Shown: positions 46,549-61,749 of the stretch, piece by piece
Numbering within the stretch: the first letter of the stretch is position 1
How the letters are laid out: every line of letters begins with the position of its first letter
NCBI GenBank assembly: GCA_003255065.1
Contig: QAOA01008531.1
Location: forward strand, 146,782 to 210,781
Reading direction: 5' to 3'
Origin: Cercis canadensis
Lineage: Eukaryota > Streptophyta > Magnoliopsida > Fabales > Fabaceae
Length of the DNA: 64,000 nucleotides
Translations under genes and position numbers: made by a program
Notes under the pieces: model-generated
Told to the model about the DNA's origin: nothing
The model's database searches: none
Seen by the model: only the letters and a program-made list of their open reading frames with translations

Positions 46549-48367
46549 CTCTTCATGCCAATCACTAGATGGCTTTGCTACAGGTTTTCTTTTCTGATGA
46601 TCATGCATTATTTGCATCTGGATATCTAAAAGTGACCTACCATCTTCAAAAAATATACTAAGAGCGGGTCTGCGGCTAATACTGCCACTAGCATGACCTT
46701 CAAAGCCACCAAGACTATATACCTTCAGACAACAGTTACACTTTATACCATCACGAGTTATTCGGCCCTCACTCTTACAACGAGGCCTGCCTCTTGCTTG
46801 ATAATAGACTTTTGCTCTTGGCAACACCATGTTGCTGTCTATTAACCAAGAGAGTACATTTAAAGGCTTTTGGTGTGACAGACAAGGAGCATGCACCTTC
46901 TGCACCCTTTTGTTTGATCTTAACACCCGACTAGGAAATTATTTTCCCTCTACTTTTGGTAGGCTGGCCTTTAAATTCCTCAAGCGTTTCCGTTTTCGCT
47001 TGCCATTTTATGGTGAGCAGTTCAGGTTCTTTTTGAAGTAACTGATGTAATAAATTGTCACTACCAATCTGTCCGAAGGTCTCAAGCCAGATATATTCAA
47101 ATTAGAAACACTTTCTTTGATATAACCATCGCAGGCTCTTCGAAGTGAGTGATAAATCCTTTGTTTTGGTGAAGTGTAGGTCAACTGCTTTCTTGTCTTA
47201 CATCCATAGCTAAGAATCCACCCTGCAGATAATAGTTGTTCCTTTGCTTTTAGTATCATATTTTTTTTTAACAGCCTTGTGGGACTTAGTTAATGCCATC
47301 ATGTAATATTCCACAACAACTTGAGGAAAATAGTCAGGATTCACATCAATTTTAACAGGAGGAGGTGGCACAACCGTGGGAAAAATATCTGGATCCTGAC
47401 TATTTTCTGGTTGTTCAAGGTGCAGATGCGAAACACTACTGTCAGGTGATGGATGCATCATTATGTGGTTGTCTTGGGATGGCAAAGAGATCATGCTGGT
47501 TTCATTTTTCAATATGTTTACTGTAGATACCCAATATTTCGGCCCATAAGGTTTTAAGCCCATTGTCATCAAGCCCATATCTGAAACTATTTCCTGGACC
47601 CTTTAAACCTGGGAATCTCCCTATAAATAGCAAGGGGGACAATACAAAAAGGGGATCCTAAATAAAAAACTCTTGTTTGATATTTGGATTATTACGAACT
47701 TAAGCATTAGAGCTCGGGTAAACACCCGACCTTTATCATACACCTTTGCAAGTGACCCCACTTAACCAGCCCCTCTCTATCAAGCCAAAATCAGGCATCG
47801 TCATTTACAAACTTGACAAAGAGACATGTAAAACTTTTCATCATCAGGCGAGGTGTACTTGTATTGCCGTTGATTGTAAAGGGTTTTAATCTCTCTAAAC
47901 TCAATTTTCCATCCCAGAAATGCAAGATGTTTATGACCTTTTGTCTTTAGAAGTTTCTTAGTTTTCCTTTGGTGTGCAGCAACATACTCATTAACAGCAT
48001 CAGGACAGAATTCCGCTCCAGGCAGTATCAGAAGTTTCCAGTACACAGAGCTTGTACCATCTTTAAATTTTTTGCTTTTTTCATAACATCTAGAACCAGA
48101 AACTACTTCACCAGTAGCACTAGAATCGTAGCAGGAAATTTTTTCTGGATTCTGAGGTAACATTTCTTCAACGGGAGGCACAAATTCATCCGGTGGCAAG
48201 ACTTCTTTCTCAGGGTAGGAAATCTTTAAATCTACCTCAAAATGAATAGTTGATACTCCATCTAGGGGATGCATATCATATCTCAGAAGCAGAAAGAAAT
48301 GCCTATCCGACCAAAGCCATCTTTTCTCTGTCTCAACTCTCAAACAGAACAGATTGACCAATAGCAA
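46549..48367 (-). pseudogene. IDM1-like gene fragment with TPL-binding (TDBD) domain
   Basis: Pieces of a plant PHD-finger/acetyltransferase-like chromatin protein of the IDM1 group, without the PHD and GNAT parts. Segment 48367-about 47826 includes LAFLGWKIEFREIKT and YKYTSPDDEKFYMSL. Segment about 47550-47050 has two blocks: KIDVNPDYFPQVVVEYY, then EQLLSAGWILSYG with LTYTSPKQRIYHSLRRAC, separated by a frameshift at an A9 run near 47250. Segment 46926-46549 is the TDBD: VLSWLIDSNMVLPRAKVYY, EGRITRDGIKCNCCLKVY and FFEDGRSLLD. Introns with plausible GT donors separate the pieces. In intact relatives PHD fingers follow the TDBD; here the frame runs straight into an NLR start. Most likely a non-functional chimera, though the TDBD exon itself is open. 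Confidence 0.75.
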
Positions 48368-48439
48368 TTCAGCTTAACGAGGTTGCTTATCAAAACACAT
48401 AAATTTGAACCATGTAGTCCCCACTTGAGAAAAGAATGA

Positions 48440-48551
48440 ACTTGAATGATTCAGGGAAAGAACCACAAGATTGTAAGAGAGAAATTGTTGACGCTTGAAC
48501 TGCAAAAAAAGTTGTCCATCGGGACGAAGAGAAGAATGTTCACTTAAAACC
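48440..48551. repeat. Direct repeat, copy 1 of 2 (identical to 49307-49418)
   Basis: A 112-bp stretch starting acttgaatgattcaggg is repeated without a difference at 49307-49418. Copy 2 begins right after the single N at 49306, so it may be an uncollapsed contig overlap or a haplotype join. Confidence 0.85.
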
Positions 48552-49305
48552 AATGTTTTAAAAACCGAACCGGTGAACGAACCGTTTTGACAAAAAATAC
48601 TGGTCGGACCGGTCGGATCGGTTGGACCGTTCGGTCGGACCGGTTGAATTGAAGCTTTTTCTAAACTTACAGATTAACAAAAAATAAAACATAAAAAATA
48701 AATCACAATTCATTGAACTTAACTCATAAGTGAAAGTTTCAAATTTAAAGATTCAAATAACTAAAAGTCAAAAGATATAAAAACCTAATCTATATACATC
48801 TAATTTAAAATGGTAATCTATAATAAAATTAGATTATTTCAATGGCCAACATTTTTTACAAGTTCACATACTCTTAACATAATCAAGTTTACAATTTTTA
48901 AAATAAAAAAAATTAGATAATTAGAACATATAAAACATGTGTACAGTGTGACTATGTGTTATAATTTTTACATATTTAAAAATTTAATATTAAATAAATC
49001 TATTAAATAGTTAATAAATAATTTTTGTGTAATAATAAATACAAGTCTTGAGTTGTCCCAATGATTTGGATAGGAAAAAAATTAATTTCTTAACTAGTTT
49101 ATTAATAAATATATTTATATGTGATATTATACTCAAGAATTGATATGTCCTGGTGGTAAAGAATGCCACATTTGAAGAAAAGGGGAGGGGATCGAATTCA
49201 CCCGAGAGCAATTTCGCTTCCAAGTTAGCAATTTTGCAAGCCGTCCGATTTTCTAAAACCGGACCGGTTCACACCGGTTTTGGCGGTTCTCTCTGGTTTT
49301 AGGCG
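48552..49305. mobile_element. GACCGG-rich repeat element of unknown class
   Basis: The left end (ttttaaaaaccgaaccggtgaac) and the right end (ctaaaaccggaccggttcac) are inverted versions of an AACCGG-type terminus. The left flank is packed with tcggaccggtcgg words. The interior is AT-rich and near 49150-49200 contains a tRNA-like stretch. The right boundary is cut by the N at 49306. It separates the two identical 112-bp repeats. Confidence 0.5.
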
Positions 49306-49306
49306 N

Positions 49307-49418
49307 ACTTGAATGATTCAGGGAAAGAACCACAAGATTGTAAGAGAGAAATTGTTGACGCTTGAACTGCAAAAAAAGTTGTCCATCGGGACGAAGAGAA
49401 GAATGTTCACTTAAAACC
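49307..49418. repeat. Direct repeat, copy 2 of 2 (identical to 48440-48551)
   Basis: Exact duplicate of 48440-48551 lying immediately after the N at 49306. After the repeat the sequence differs from that after copy 1, which runs into the GACCGG-rich element. Confidence 0.85.
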
Positions 49419-49678
49419 CATTTTCATTATAATTACAAAATTGTTACAGTCTTCTCACTTGTTTTTATTATAACTACAAAATTGCGANACTATATTTTTA
49501 TTTTTTAAAAAATTTGAGAAGAAAACACTAAAAACATTTTTTTCTATTTCTAGATTTGGGTCTAATTGAAAAAATATTTTCAGTAAAATATTTTTATTAA
49601 ACTTAATCAAATGTATTTTTAAGCTTGTTTTTTATTTTCACTAAAAATAAAAATAAAAAATGCCAAAGTAAATAACCC

Positions 49679-50035
49679 TTAACTTGAGCTAAATATACAA
49701 AANAAAAAAAAAAAAAAAAAAAGCACGGTGACTTGTTTTGGGCTTTGGCCCATTTAAGATAATTGGGTAATGACCAATGAGTTTGTAAAGGCCTTCGAAT
49801 GCTTCTTGGTTCGCGGGTAATAGTATAGCACTGTAACGTCCATAACTGAAGATTGAGAACAATTTACGACAATACCACCGCTTTTTCTGTTCCTCTTTTC
49901 TTTCTCGTTCCCTCTTGATCCTTCTTCAAAAAGTAGTTAGTTATAACTTCTAAGAGTCACGCCCTCCTCGCTCACACCTCTCTCTGCTTTTCTGATTTCC
50001 TCTCTCTCTCTCTCACTGCAAAACCTAATCTTCCA
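49679..50035 (+). promoter_or_regulatory. Promoter/leader region of AXS
   Basis: The proximal sequence is strongly pyrimidine-rich, with a (CT)n tract at about 50000-50016 just before the start codon. This is the Y-patch type of core promoter/leader common in plant housekeeping genes. No TATA box is evident. An N within an A-run at 49703 marks an assembly uncertainty. Confidence 0.4.
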
Positions 50036-52291
50036 ATGCCACGAGTCAACTTAGACGGCAAACCAATCACTCCCATCACCATTTGCTTGATCGGTGGTGG
50101 TGGTTTCATCGGATCGCACCTCTGTGAGAAGCTCATGGCTGAAACCACTCACAAAGCCATAGTCATCGACGTTTCCTCTGAAAAGATCAACCATCTCTTG
50201 GAAAAATCATCCACCTGGATTGACCGCATTGAATTTCACCAAATGAACATCAAGAACGATTCTCGCCTTGAAACCCTCGTCAAGGCTTCTGATCTTGTAA
50301 ATGGAGTTTCTAAAAATTTGTTTTTTTTTTTTTGGATACTATTAATTGGGTCTTCAATTTGGTCATTCTTTTCATGTTGTAATGCAGACAATCAATCTCG
50401 CTGCAATTTGCACTCCAGCGGATTATAATACGCGGCCATTGGATACGATTTACAGCAACTTCATCGATGCACTTCCACTGGTGGGTTGTTGTTTTTTCCC
50501 CGAATTTTATCAGTTATTGGATTGGGTATTCTTCAGTTCGTTCTTCAATGTTTGCATATTTACAATCCGGTGTTGTTCATTTCATGCAGATTAAATATTG
50601 TACGGAGAACAAAAAGCGTTTGATCCATTTTTCTACTTGTGAGGTATATGGGAAGACTATAGGCAGCTTTTTCCCAGAGGATCATCGAAAGGTGCCTCTT
50701 TGTACCCTTATTTGTTGGTTTCTACATGTTTGTTTTAATTCGTTAGTCAGAATCCTGCTTTCTTAAGTTTTTTGTCAATCACATATTCACAGGAACCTGC
50801 TCATTATGACAAAATCCTAACATAAAATAAGCGATGTTGAAGTTGAATGGGTGTAAAATTGATATTGAACCATTGCAGTTCATTGTTTGATATAGAAGTG
50901 ATACTATAATCGTTTCAAGCACATGTATGGGTAAAGCACTAAATCATAACTAATCTCCTATCCTGCATTCTTGTGTGAGATTTTAAAATTTGAACCCTGC
51001 AGGTTGTGGTTTAGTGTAAAGGTAAGGTACACAAGATGATAATGCCAACATAACAGAGTAGTGTATCTAACTATCTATTTTGGCTTCTTATTCTGACTAT
51101 TAAATCAACACCACTTTGCATGAAGCAGGACCCCAAATATTTCCTACTTAAAGAAGATGTCACCCCGTGTATATTTGGTCCAGTTGAGAAACAGAGATGG
51201 TCTTATGCCTGTGCAAAGCAAATGACCGACAGGCTAATATATGGTAAATATGCCGCATGCTTTTTCCAAATATTTATAATTAGAATTTTTTTTTGTTCTT
51301 AACTCACTCTTCAATACTAACCTAGCTGAGAGTGCGGAGAATGGCCTCAAGTTTACTATTGTGAGACCTTATAACTGGATTGGCCCAAGGATGGACTTCA
51401 TTCCTGGTGTAGATGGACCAAGTGATGGAGTTCCCAGAGTTTTAGCTTGCTTCAGTAATGTAACACCAACTAACTGCATTTTATAGCCTCTATCTTTAGT
51501 TTTATACACAACTATTTTTCACGTAGCTTCTTATTCCAGAATCTCTTGCGTGGTGAGCCGCTCAAACTTGTTGATGGTGGCAAATCACAGAGAACCTTTT
51601 GCTACATCAAGGATGCAATTGAGGCTGTTATGTTAATGATAGTAAGCTCAGAAGTTAACTGTCATGTATCTATATGATCTATCATAATCTTGAACTAATA
51701 TGTACGTCAACATGTCACAGGATAACCCTGATAGAGCAAATGGATATATCTTTAACGTGGGAAGCCCAGACAATGAACTTTCTGTGAAGCAACTAGCCGA
51801 ACTTATGATAGAGGTATATCAGCTTTTCTCCCTTTCTTAAAAGCTGTTTGTAGGTTGCCTTTTCCCTTTCTGTTTAAGCTTTGACTCATTTGAAAGTGGT
51901 TGCCGTGAAGATTTATGCCAAGGTCTCGGGTGCATCTGCCTCTACTCTATCAACTTTGAATGTGAGCTCAGAGGATTTCTATGGTAAAGGCTACGATGAC
52001 AGTGATAAGCGCGTCCCTGACATGACAATTATCACCAAGCAGCTTGGTATAAAATCACTAACCCTTCTTGCTCTATGATTTCGTTGTGTAGAATTTCAAC
52101 TTTGTTTTATTTTTTTATTTTTTTTGGCTGCTGTGTAGAATTTCCAATCTTATTCTGAACGTACATTGTTCTGGGTTTTAGGTTGGAAACCGAAGACACC
52201 TCTTCATGAACTGTTGGAGACTACCCTCACATATCAACACAAGACATATTCTCATTCCATCAAGAAAGAACTTTCAAAACCGTCAACTTGA
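50036..52291 (+). CDS. AXS: UDP-D-apiose/UDP-D-xylose synthase
   Basis: Cytosolic short-chain dehydrogenase/epimerase that converts UDP-glucuronate to UDP-apiose and UDP-xylose, feeding rhamnogalacturonan II and apiogalacturonan in the wall. Nine exons (50036-50296, 50388-50480, 50590-50691, 51129-51243, 51326-51459, 51540-51641, 51721-51813, 51911-52046, 52182-52291) give 381 residues with every phase consistent. The NAD-binding glycine motif is GGGGFIGSHLCEKL near residue 20. The ring-contraction/active-site segment is STCEVYGK, with its Cys and Glu. The catalytic Tyr and Lys are in YACAK, and the C-terminal DDSDKRVPDMT block is intact. Length matches the AXS family. The acceptor before exon 8 (GTGAAG|ATTTATG) lacks a good pyrimidine tract but is the only one that keeps frame. 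Arabidopsis has two copies, AXS1 and AXS2; which is closer cannot be decided by eye. Confidence 0.96.
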
Positions 52292-52960
52292 CTACAGGTT
52301 TCCTCCCAGGAGATTCAGTTTATTTTTTAATGTAAAAACATAACACAGCTATGAGATGCAATCCAACAAGTGTACATGCTGCACTAATTGTTATGAGATA
52401 TGATAGACCACAAGTCAAGTGTATAGCTTTAGCCATCTGTTAATTTTTCTCTTAGTTGTAGCTTTTTGAATGCAACAACATATTTCCCTTTTTTGTTTTG
52501 TTTTTGGTATGGCATACGATGATTGTTTTTTGAAGTTTTACTGGTGTACTCTGAGTAGTAACAAAAGGTTCCAAGTGAAAGATGTTCCATCTTCATTACT
52601 TTCTATTTCAATTTTATTTTTTGCCGTTACTAGGTGCAATATAATTGTTTTTTTCCTTAAATTTAACAACTGTTAAGAGAAGCAAATTAAGTTGTCTTCA
52701 CTGTTCTAGAGATTTACCAGACATAAACAAAATTACAGAAATTCAACCTTTTTCTCTTAAATAATTTAAATTATACTCGTGAAGTTTCGTTCTAAACTTG
52801 AGAGGATGTATCCCTCCAAAATTTATGTTATGCTGCACAATCTCAAGCTAAATTTACAATTAAAGTAAAAGAAAGCAAGGTTTATAGCCATAAAATTGAC
52901 CGTTGTTTGGTTATGACAAAACAAATGCAACAGAAACAAGAGTATACTTTCAAAAATGAG
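52292..52960. other. Convergent 3' spacer between AXS and the methyltransferase
   Basis: AXS and the methyltransferase are transcribed toward each other, so both 3' UTRs lie here. The open frame at 52470-52676 has no recognisable features. Confidence 0.5.
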
Positions 52961-55900
52961 TTATGCAACACCAACTATGTAAGCATTCCAGGCATCTTCT
53001 TGCTGAAAACTTGTTGCTTCTTCATATTTCACATCCCTCCCCACACCAAATCCTTCTGTTCTTACAATTTCTGTGGTGTCTGGCATTTGTCGAAGCCAAA
53101 AATGAACAGATCGAAATCCAGCCTCTTCTAAGCAGTCCCTTATCTCAGGCAGTGTCCACCTGGTAAGCACACCTCACCCCATGTTAGAAACTACCAAAAA
53201 TATGCTTTACGAAAACTAATCCAATTAAAGTATGAGCTACTTTTTTTTTTGGTCATAGATAGATAAAGCAACTTAATTTGCACCTTAAATGTTGCATTTT
53301 TTTTTTCAAAGTAAAGAAAATAAAGAAAAGACACAATACAACTTACAGCCTCCAGCTGTATGAAAATGCATGACGAATTTTCCTCTGTTGCTTCTTGAGA
53401 TGAAAATGGAGGCTAATCCTTGTTTTCCGCTCAATAATATCAAATTCAGCTTGCTCCCATACATACTGCACATTTTGATCAGAGTCCACGTCATAAAATA
53501 TTATGCCAAGAATACTGACAACAATTTACTTTTGGATATTAACCTTATTATCCGATGGCAAAATAATAAATTTATTAAGAGAGCTTAGAGAAGACACTCA
53601 TCTACATGCACTAAGGACTTATATCATGCTGTTCAATTGGAAAACATACTACCCCTTTCTCACTTATTAGGTTTTAGCTCCAATTTTGGATGTTATGTAG
53701 GATATGCTTCCTAACCAAGAATTCATAAATACATTAAAAACAAGTACTAAAGACAGAAACAAGAGAAAAATAGGCAGGAGAGTCAAAAAATGGTTTAGGA
53801 GACCCTTAGTTAGAAAATTAATAGCAGAACTTGGTCATATATGTAGATGCAGAACATAAATTTAGACACTTACGCTAAAAGGTGCAGAAAACTAAAAGGA
53901 AAGAGTAGGAAATGGAAAAAATTTCAAATAGGGGGCAAAAAGTTGATAGAATGTTTTTAGTAAGAGGCAGCCCCTTCACCAAAGAAGTTTAGCCAGTTAG
54001 ATTGCCTATTTATATTTCAATTATCCGCTCCTTTGTGTCTATGAAGGTGTACTCTTACCCTCTTTCAGGTGAATCCAAGAGGATTCACTGGTATTAAATA
54101 TCTAGATATTCATTTAAACCCAGCTTATCCTTGCAAGGCAAGTATTTCACATATATTACAGCTACCATCTTCTAACTACTGTGCACTAAAATGTTAAAAG
54201 AATTTATGGCAAGAATTTTATACCGTAAAATTAGAAAATCTCCTTTGAAGCCTTAGCTTGCGTTCTGAAGATGTACCCCCATACAAATCCATCACAAATA
54301 TTCCACCTTTACTTGACAAGGCATCATGAGCATGCTTGAAATACAATACTAGATCTGCTCGTTTATGGAGACAACAACAGCTGTAGTTGAAAGCGCACAC
54401 AATATCTCTTGCAGGCAGTGGAAAGTTTCTCTTAATGCACTTATCAGCTGCAGCACAAGGGCCCTCCTGAGAACTAGAACCTGCTTGAATGTTAGATTCC
54501 AGTACACTAGTCTGCAGACTCTGTCTATTCTCAGTCAGCGAAATGTTTCTCATCAGCTCCTGTGGATCATTTTTGACAAGTTTAGACTGAAGAGGTTGCA
54601 AGACATTTCCATGAAAGAGGGATATTCTAGAAAACCCATCGGCCCCAACTTGAGGTATGTTGTTTTCCATGCACCAATTCAGTGCCTCAACATCCAAATC
54701 CAATCCTACGGCAGTCCTTCTTGGATCACTGCGAAGCCATTCTGTACTGTCAAAAGCAGAAACTGGTGACAGGTGACTAGACTGAGGCCAACATAAAATA
54801 TAAGAATATGAAGAGGGGAAAAAAAAAGAAGAAGAAAAAAGTGATTAACCCAATCAAACTCCCACTTTGAAATAGAGTTTAGAAATGTTACATATTGAGC
54901 CACAAAGAAAATTAGCAATTAGAACAACTAGAAAATCTTGAGGATCCCAATTTATCAAGGTACAAAACCTCCATATTTCTTATTCTTCATGCCAAATTGC
55001 ATTCACACGCACATAAAGCAAGAAACGGACAACTGAGTACTAAACATCAAGTACAGATCATAAACATGCTAAATCGCTGGGAAATATGGGACATGGCCAC
55101 ATTCCATATAATTTTCTAACAATATTACGGAAAAGGATATAAGAACAACCTGTCAAATGATTATGTTTAGAACAACTTCAATGTATGAAAGTATTATATT
55201 TACAACAATTCACATGTAAGGTCTTCTTTATCTTTTCTATAAGTTAAAATAAAGCAAAAACTTTAAATGGGAAATAATCAAATCAAAAATTTTTGGAGGC
55301 ATAACCAAAACCAATTATAAAAGAAGAAATGTACCTAAGGAATGCAGTTCCACAGAAATCTTCTTGGAGATGGAGAGGTACTCTCCCACCCACGTACACC
55401 AGAAAGAACTTTTGCATATAGCTGATATCTCCTTTGGGAGACTGCATTAAAAACACAATTCACATTATGGATTTTTTTAACACAGAAATCACAATAATCC
55501 ATCTCTTCGCTTGCTAGGAAATTTGATGAACAATTATTATTGGGCAGGTTTTAATCTTTTATCCCATTGATCAACCAAAAATAGCCCCGTTAGCTATACT
55601 TGGGTAGGGAACATTTCACTGTTTCCTACGGGTCTTGAAGGACGTGAAACTATAATTCAAACTACTAGATACCCTATCCTTTCCCCATTTTTCCAAAGCA
55701 ACCAAACGGAGCCATAACGAAAATACTTCATGGATAGTGGCTCAAACCTGTACAGATTGTTGGTAAAGAAGAAATTTTGAAGGCATATCGTTTGATGGGT
55801 TTTCATAATTTCTTGCTCCTGCTTCATTGTCCTTGTCATTGTCTCCTTCTTCTTCTTGTTCAAGTTCCTTCTCTTCATCTGAGAGCGAAAGCTTGGAAGG

Positions 55901-56017
55901 AGATGAAGAAGAGGGTAGGCCAAGCTGGTAACCGCATTCATCATCTTCCTCTTGAGTAAAGTTTAGGGCTCCTCTATGAGTTCTATGATGCTTCTGCTTC
56001 TTCTCTCGCTTTCCCAT
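52961..56017 (-). CDS. Uncharacterised class I SAM-dependent methyltransferase
   Basis: Five exons (56017-55748, 55441-55335, 54746-54224, 53465-53347, 53159-52961) encode 405 residues. The N-terminal 90 residues are basic then highly acidic and look disordered (DEEKELEQEEEGDNDKD). The Rossmann methyltransferase part starts at about residue 95. The SAM-binding loop is LQEDFCGTAFLSTEWL near residue 115, the acidic end of strand 2 is AVGLDLDVEAL near 145, and a later DIVCAFNYSCCCL plus GGIFVMDLYGGTS mark strands 4 and 5. Between strands 3 and 4 there is an insertion of about 55 residues rich in Ser, Gln and Asn. The C-terminus has a WTLPEIRDCLEEAGF block. Proteins with the EDFCGTA motif occur in bacteria as well as plants; the methyl acceptor is unknown to me. 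All splice phases fit. Confidence 0.88.
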
Positions 56018-57435
56018 CCTTCGGCCCCGATTGCACTTACGCCGACGAATTTCCAGCTTCCCAAGGACTACAGAGAAAAAGGGGGCGGGGAAGGTTTCCC
56101 CTGGTCAGCGACTCAGCGTCCTAATTTTTTATTTCTTATTCTATAATTACAATGAATAATGAGAATGTAATTTTATTTTTCATAATTCCTGTCATTAAAC
56201 TATCCAAACTTTCCACTTCAAATTAAAAGAAGAAAAAACAGAACATGAGTGTAAAAAATATAAAATGTAAAAATAAATGTTAACAAAGGGTTGTAACTAA
56301 ATAATAATAAGATAGTTCCTCATGCTAGTAAATTATGTGTTTAAATTTAGAGTTGTAACTAAAATATAAAAAAAAAAGTAATTATTATTCTACTAAGTAC
56401 TTACATCAATAATTTTATTTAAACTTTTAACTGCAACAATTATTTTTGGGACCTGAATTTTAAGTTTTTAAGATATAATTAGTACTATCAAGTTGGGTAT
56501 TTGATTATACTGAAACTATTTATACATTAAATATATTTTGAATATGAATAGTCTTGAAAAACTATTTATTTACAATTTGTAAGAATGCCAAAAGAAGACA
56601 GTGTAAGAAACTATCTACTTTAGTTTTGATCCTTGGAGCTTGATGATCATAAACATAAACTACGCTTCTTAAAGATCCATAATCCTCTCTTTCAAACTAG
56701 TATAATTATGAAATTATCATATTTTGAACAAATATTTAAAGTATTTGTTCGAGACTAAAATGAAGAAGTAAAGAAAATAAATAAAAATAAAATTGGATGA
56801 ATTAAAATAAAGTAAGAGATAAAAAATTATCTCTCTTATTTTGTAGAGAGGGTTTCTCTCTTTAAAAAAATGTCATACAAAAGAAAAAACTTCCCTTCCT
56901 ATATTTTCATCTAATTTGTAAAAATAAAATAAAAATATAGCAAAATTATTCGGATGATATATTTTTGCTAAAGAAAAATGCAATAATTTGATTGGTATAT
57001 TTCTAGTTTTTTTTTTTCCTTGGCCATGTATATTTTTAGTTTCTAATCAAATAATAATCCACCATTACGCAATACGCATCCCTCAGAAAATTCCACCCTT
57101 CGTGAGGTTCCACAGAACCTTCGTTGAGTCGCCCTTGTAATTAAGAAAACGCAACTTATTCCAAACGCGCACACAAACTTCTCAGATTATTTTAGCTTTC
57201 CTTGTTCCTCTTTTTCCCTTCCCTTCCCTTCCGATCCGATCCTTTCTACTAATTCTTAGAGGGAGAGAAAACTTTTTAGGGTTTCCATTTCTCAGAGACC
57301 GATCGCAATTTCCCCCTCATATATTCCCACAAATGATTTTATTGCTGCTTTAGGGTTTTCGTTTCCTTGCCAATCTTTTATTTTTCTGATTCTCTAATCT
57401 AATTCTTCTATGCTCTTGGTCGGAGGCACAAGAAG
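56018..57435. other. Divergent promoter region between the methyltransferase and SKD1
   Basis: The two genes are transcribed away from each other across about 1.4 kb. The right part (57170-57435) is a pyrimidine-rich leader of SKD1. The middle is AT-rich with no supported gene. Confidence 0.5.
57276..57358 (+). promoter_or_regulatory. Two telo-box motifs in the SKD1 leader
   Basis: TTAGGGTTT occurs at 57276-57284 and 57350-57358, the reverse of the AAACCCTAA telo-box found in leaders and promoters of many plant housekeeping genes. Both lie within 160 bases of the start codon. Function here is inferred only from motif identity. Confidence 0.45.

Positions 57436-61749
<4,314 letters not shown>

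Larger units (their letters stand above)
45472..49678. mobile_element. Possible gene-capturing PIF/Harbinger-like element (Pack-type)
   Basis: The left end at 45472 reads GGGGCTGTTTACTTTTGAAA. The reverse complement of the right end at 49678 reads GGGTTATTTACTTTGGCATT. TTA lies immediately outside both ends (45469-45471 and 49679-49681), fitting a PIF/Harbinger target duplication. Both ends continue inward with similar AT-rich words (ACATGTTTGGTTAA and ACATTTGATTAAG). The 4.2-kb interior carries only broken pieces of host genes and a smaller repeat, with no transposase. The inverted repeats are imperfect and the right part contains two Ns, so the boundaries are a hypothesis. Confidence 0.4.
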
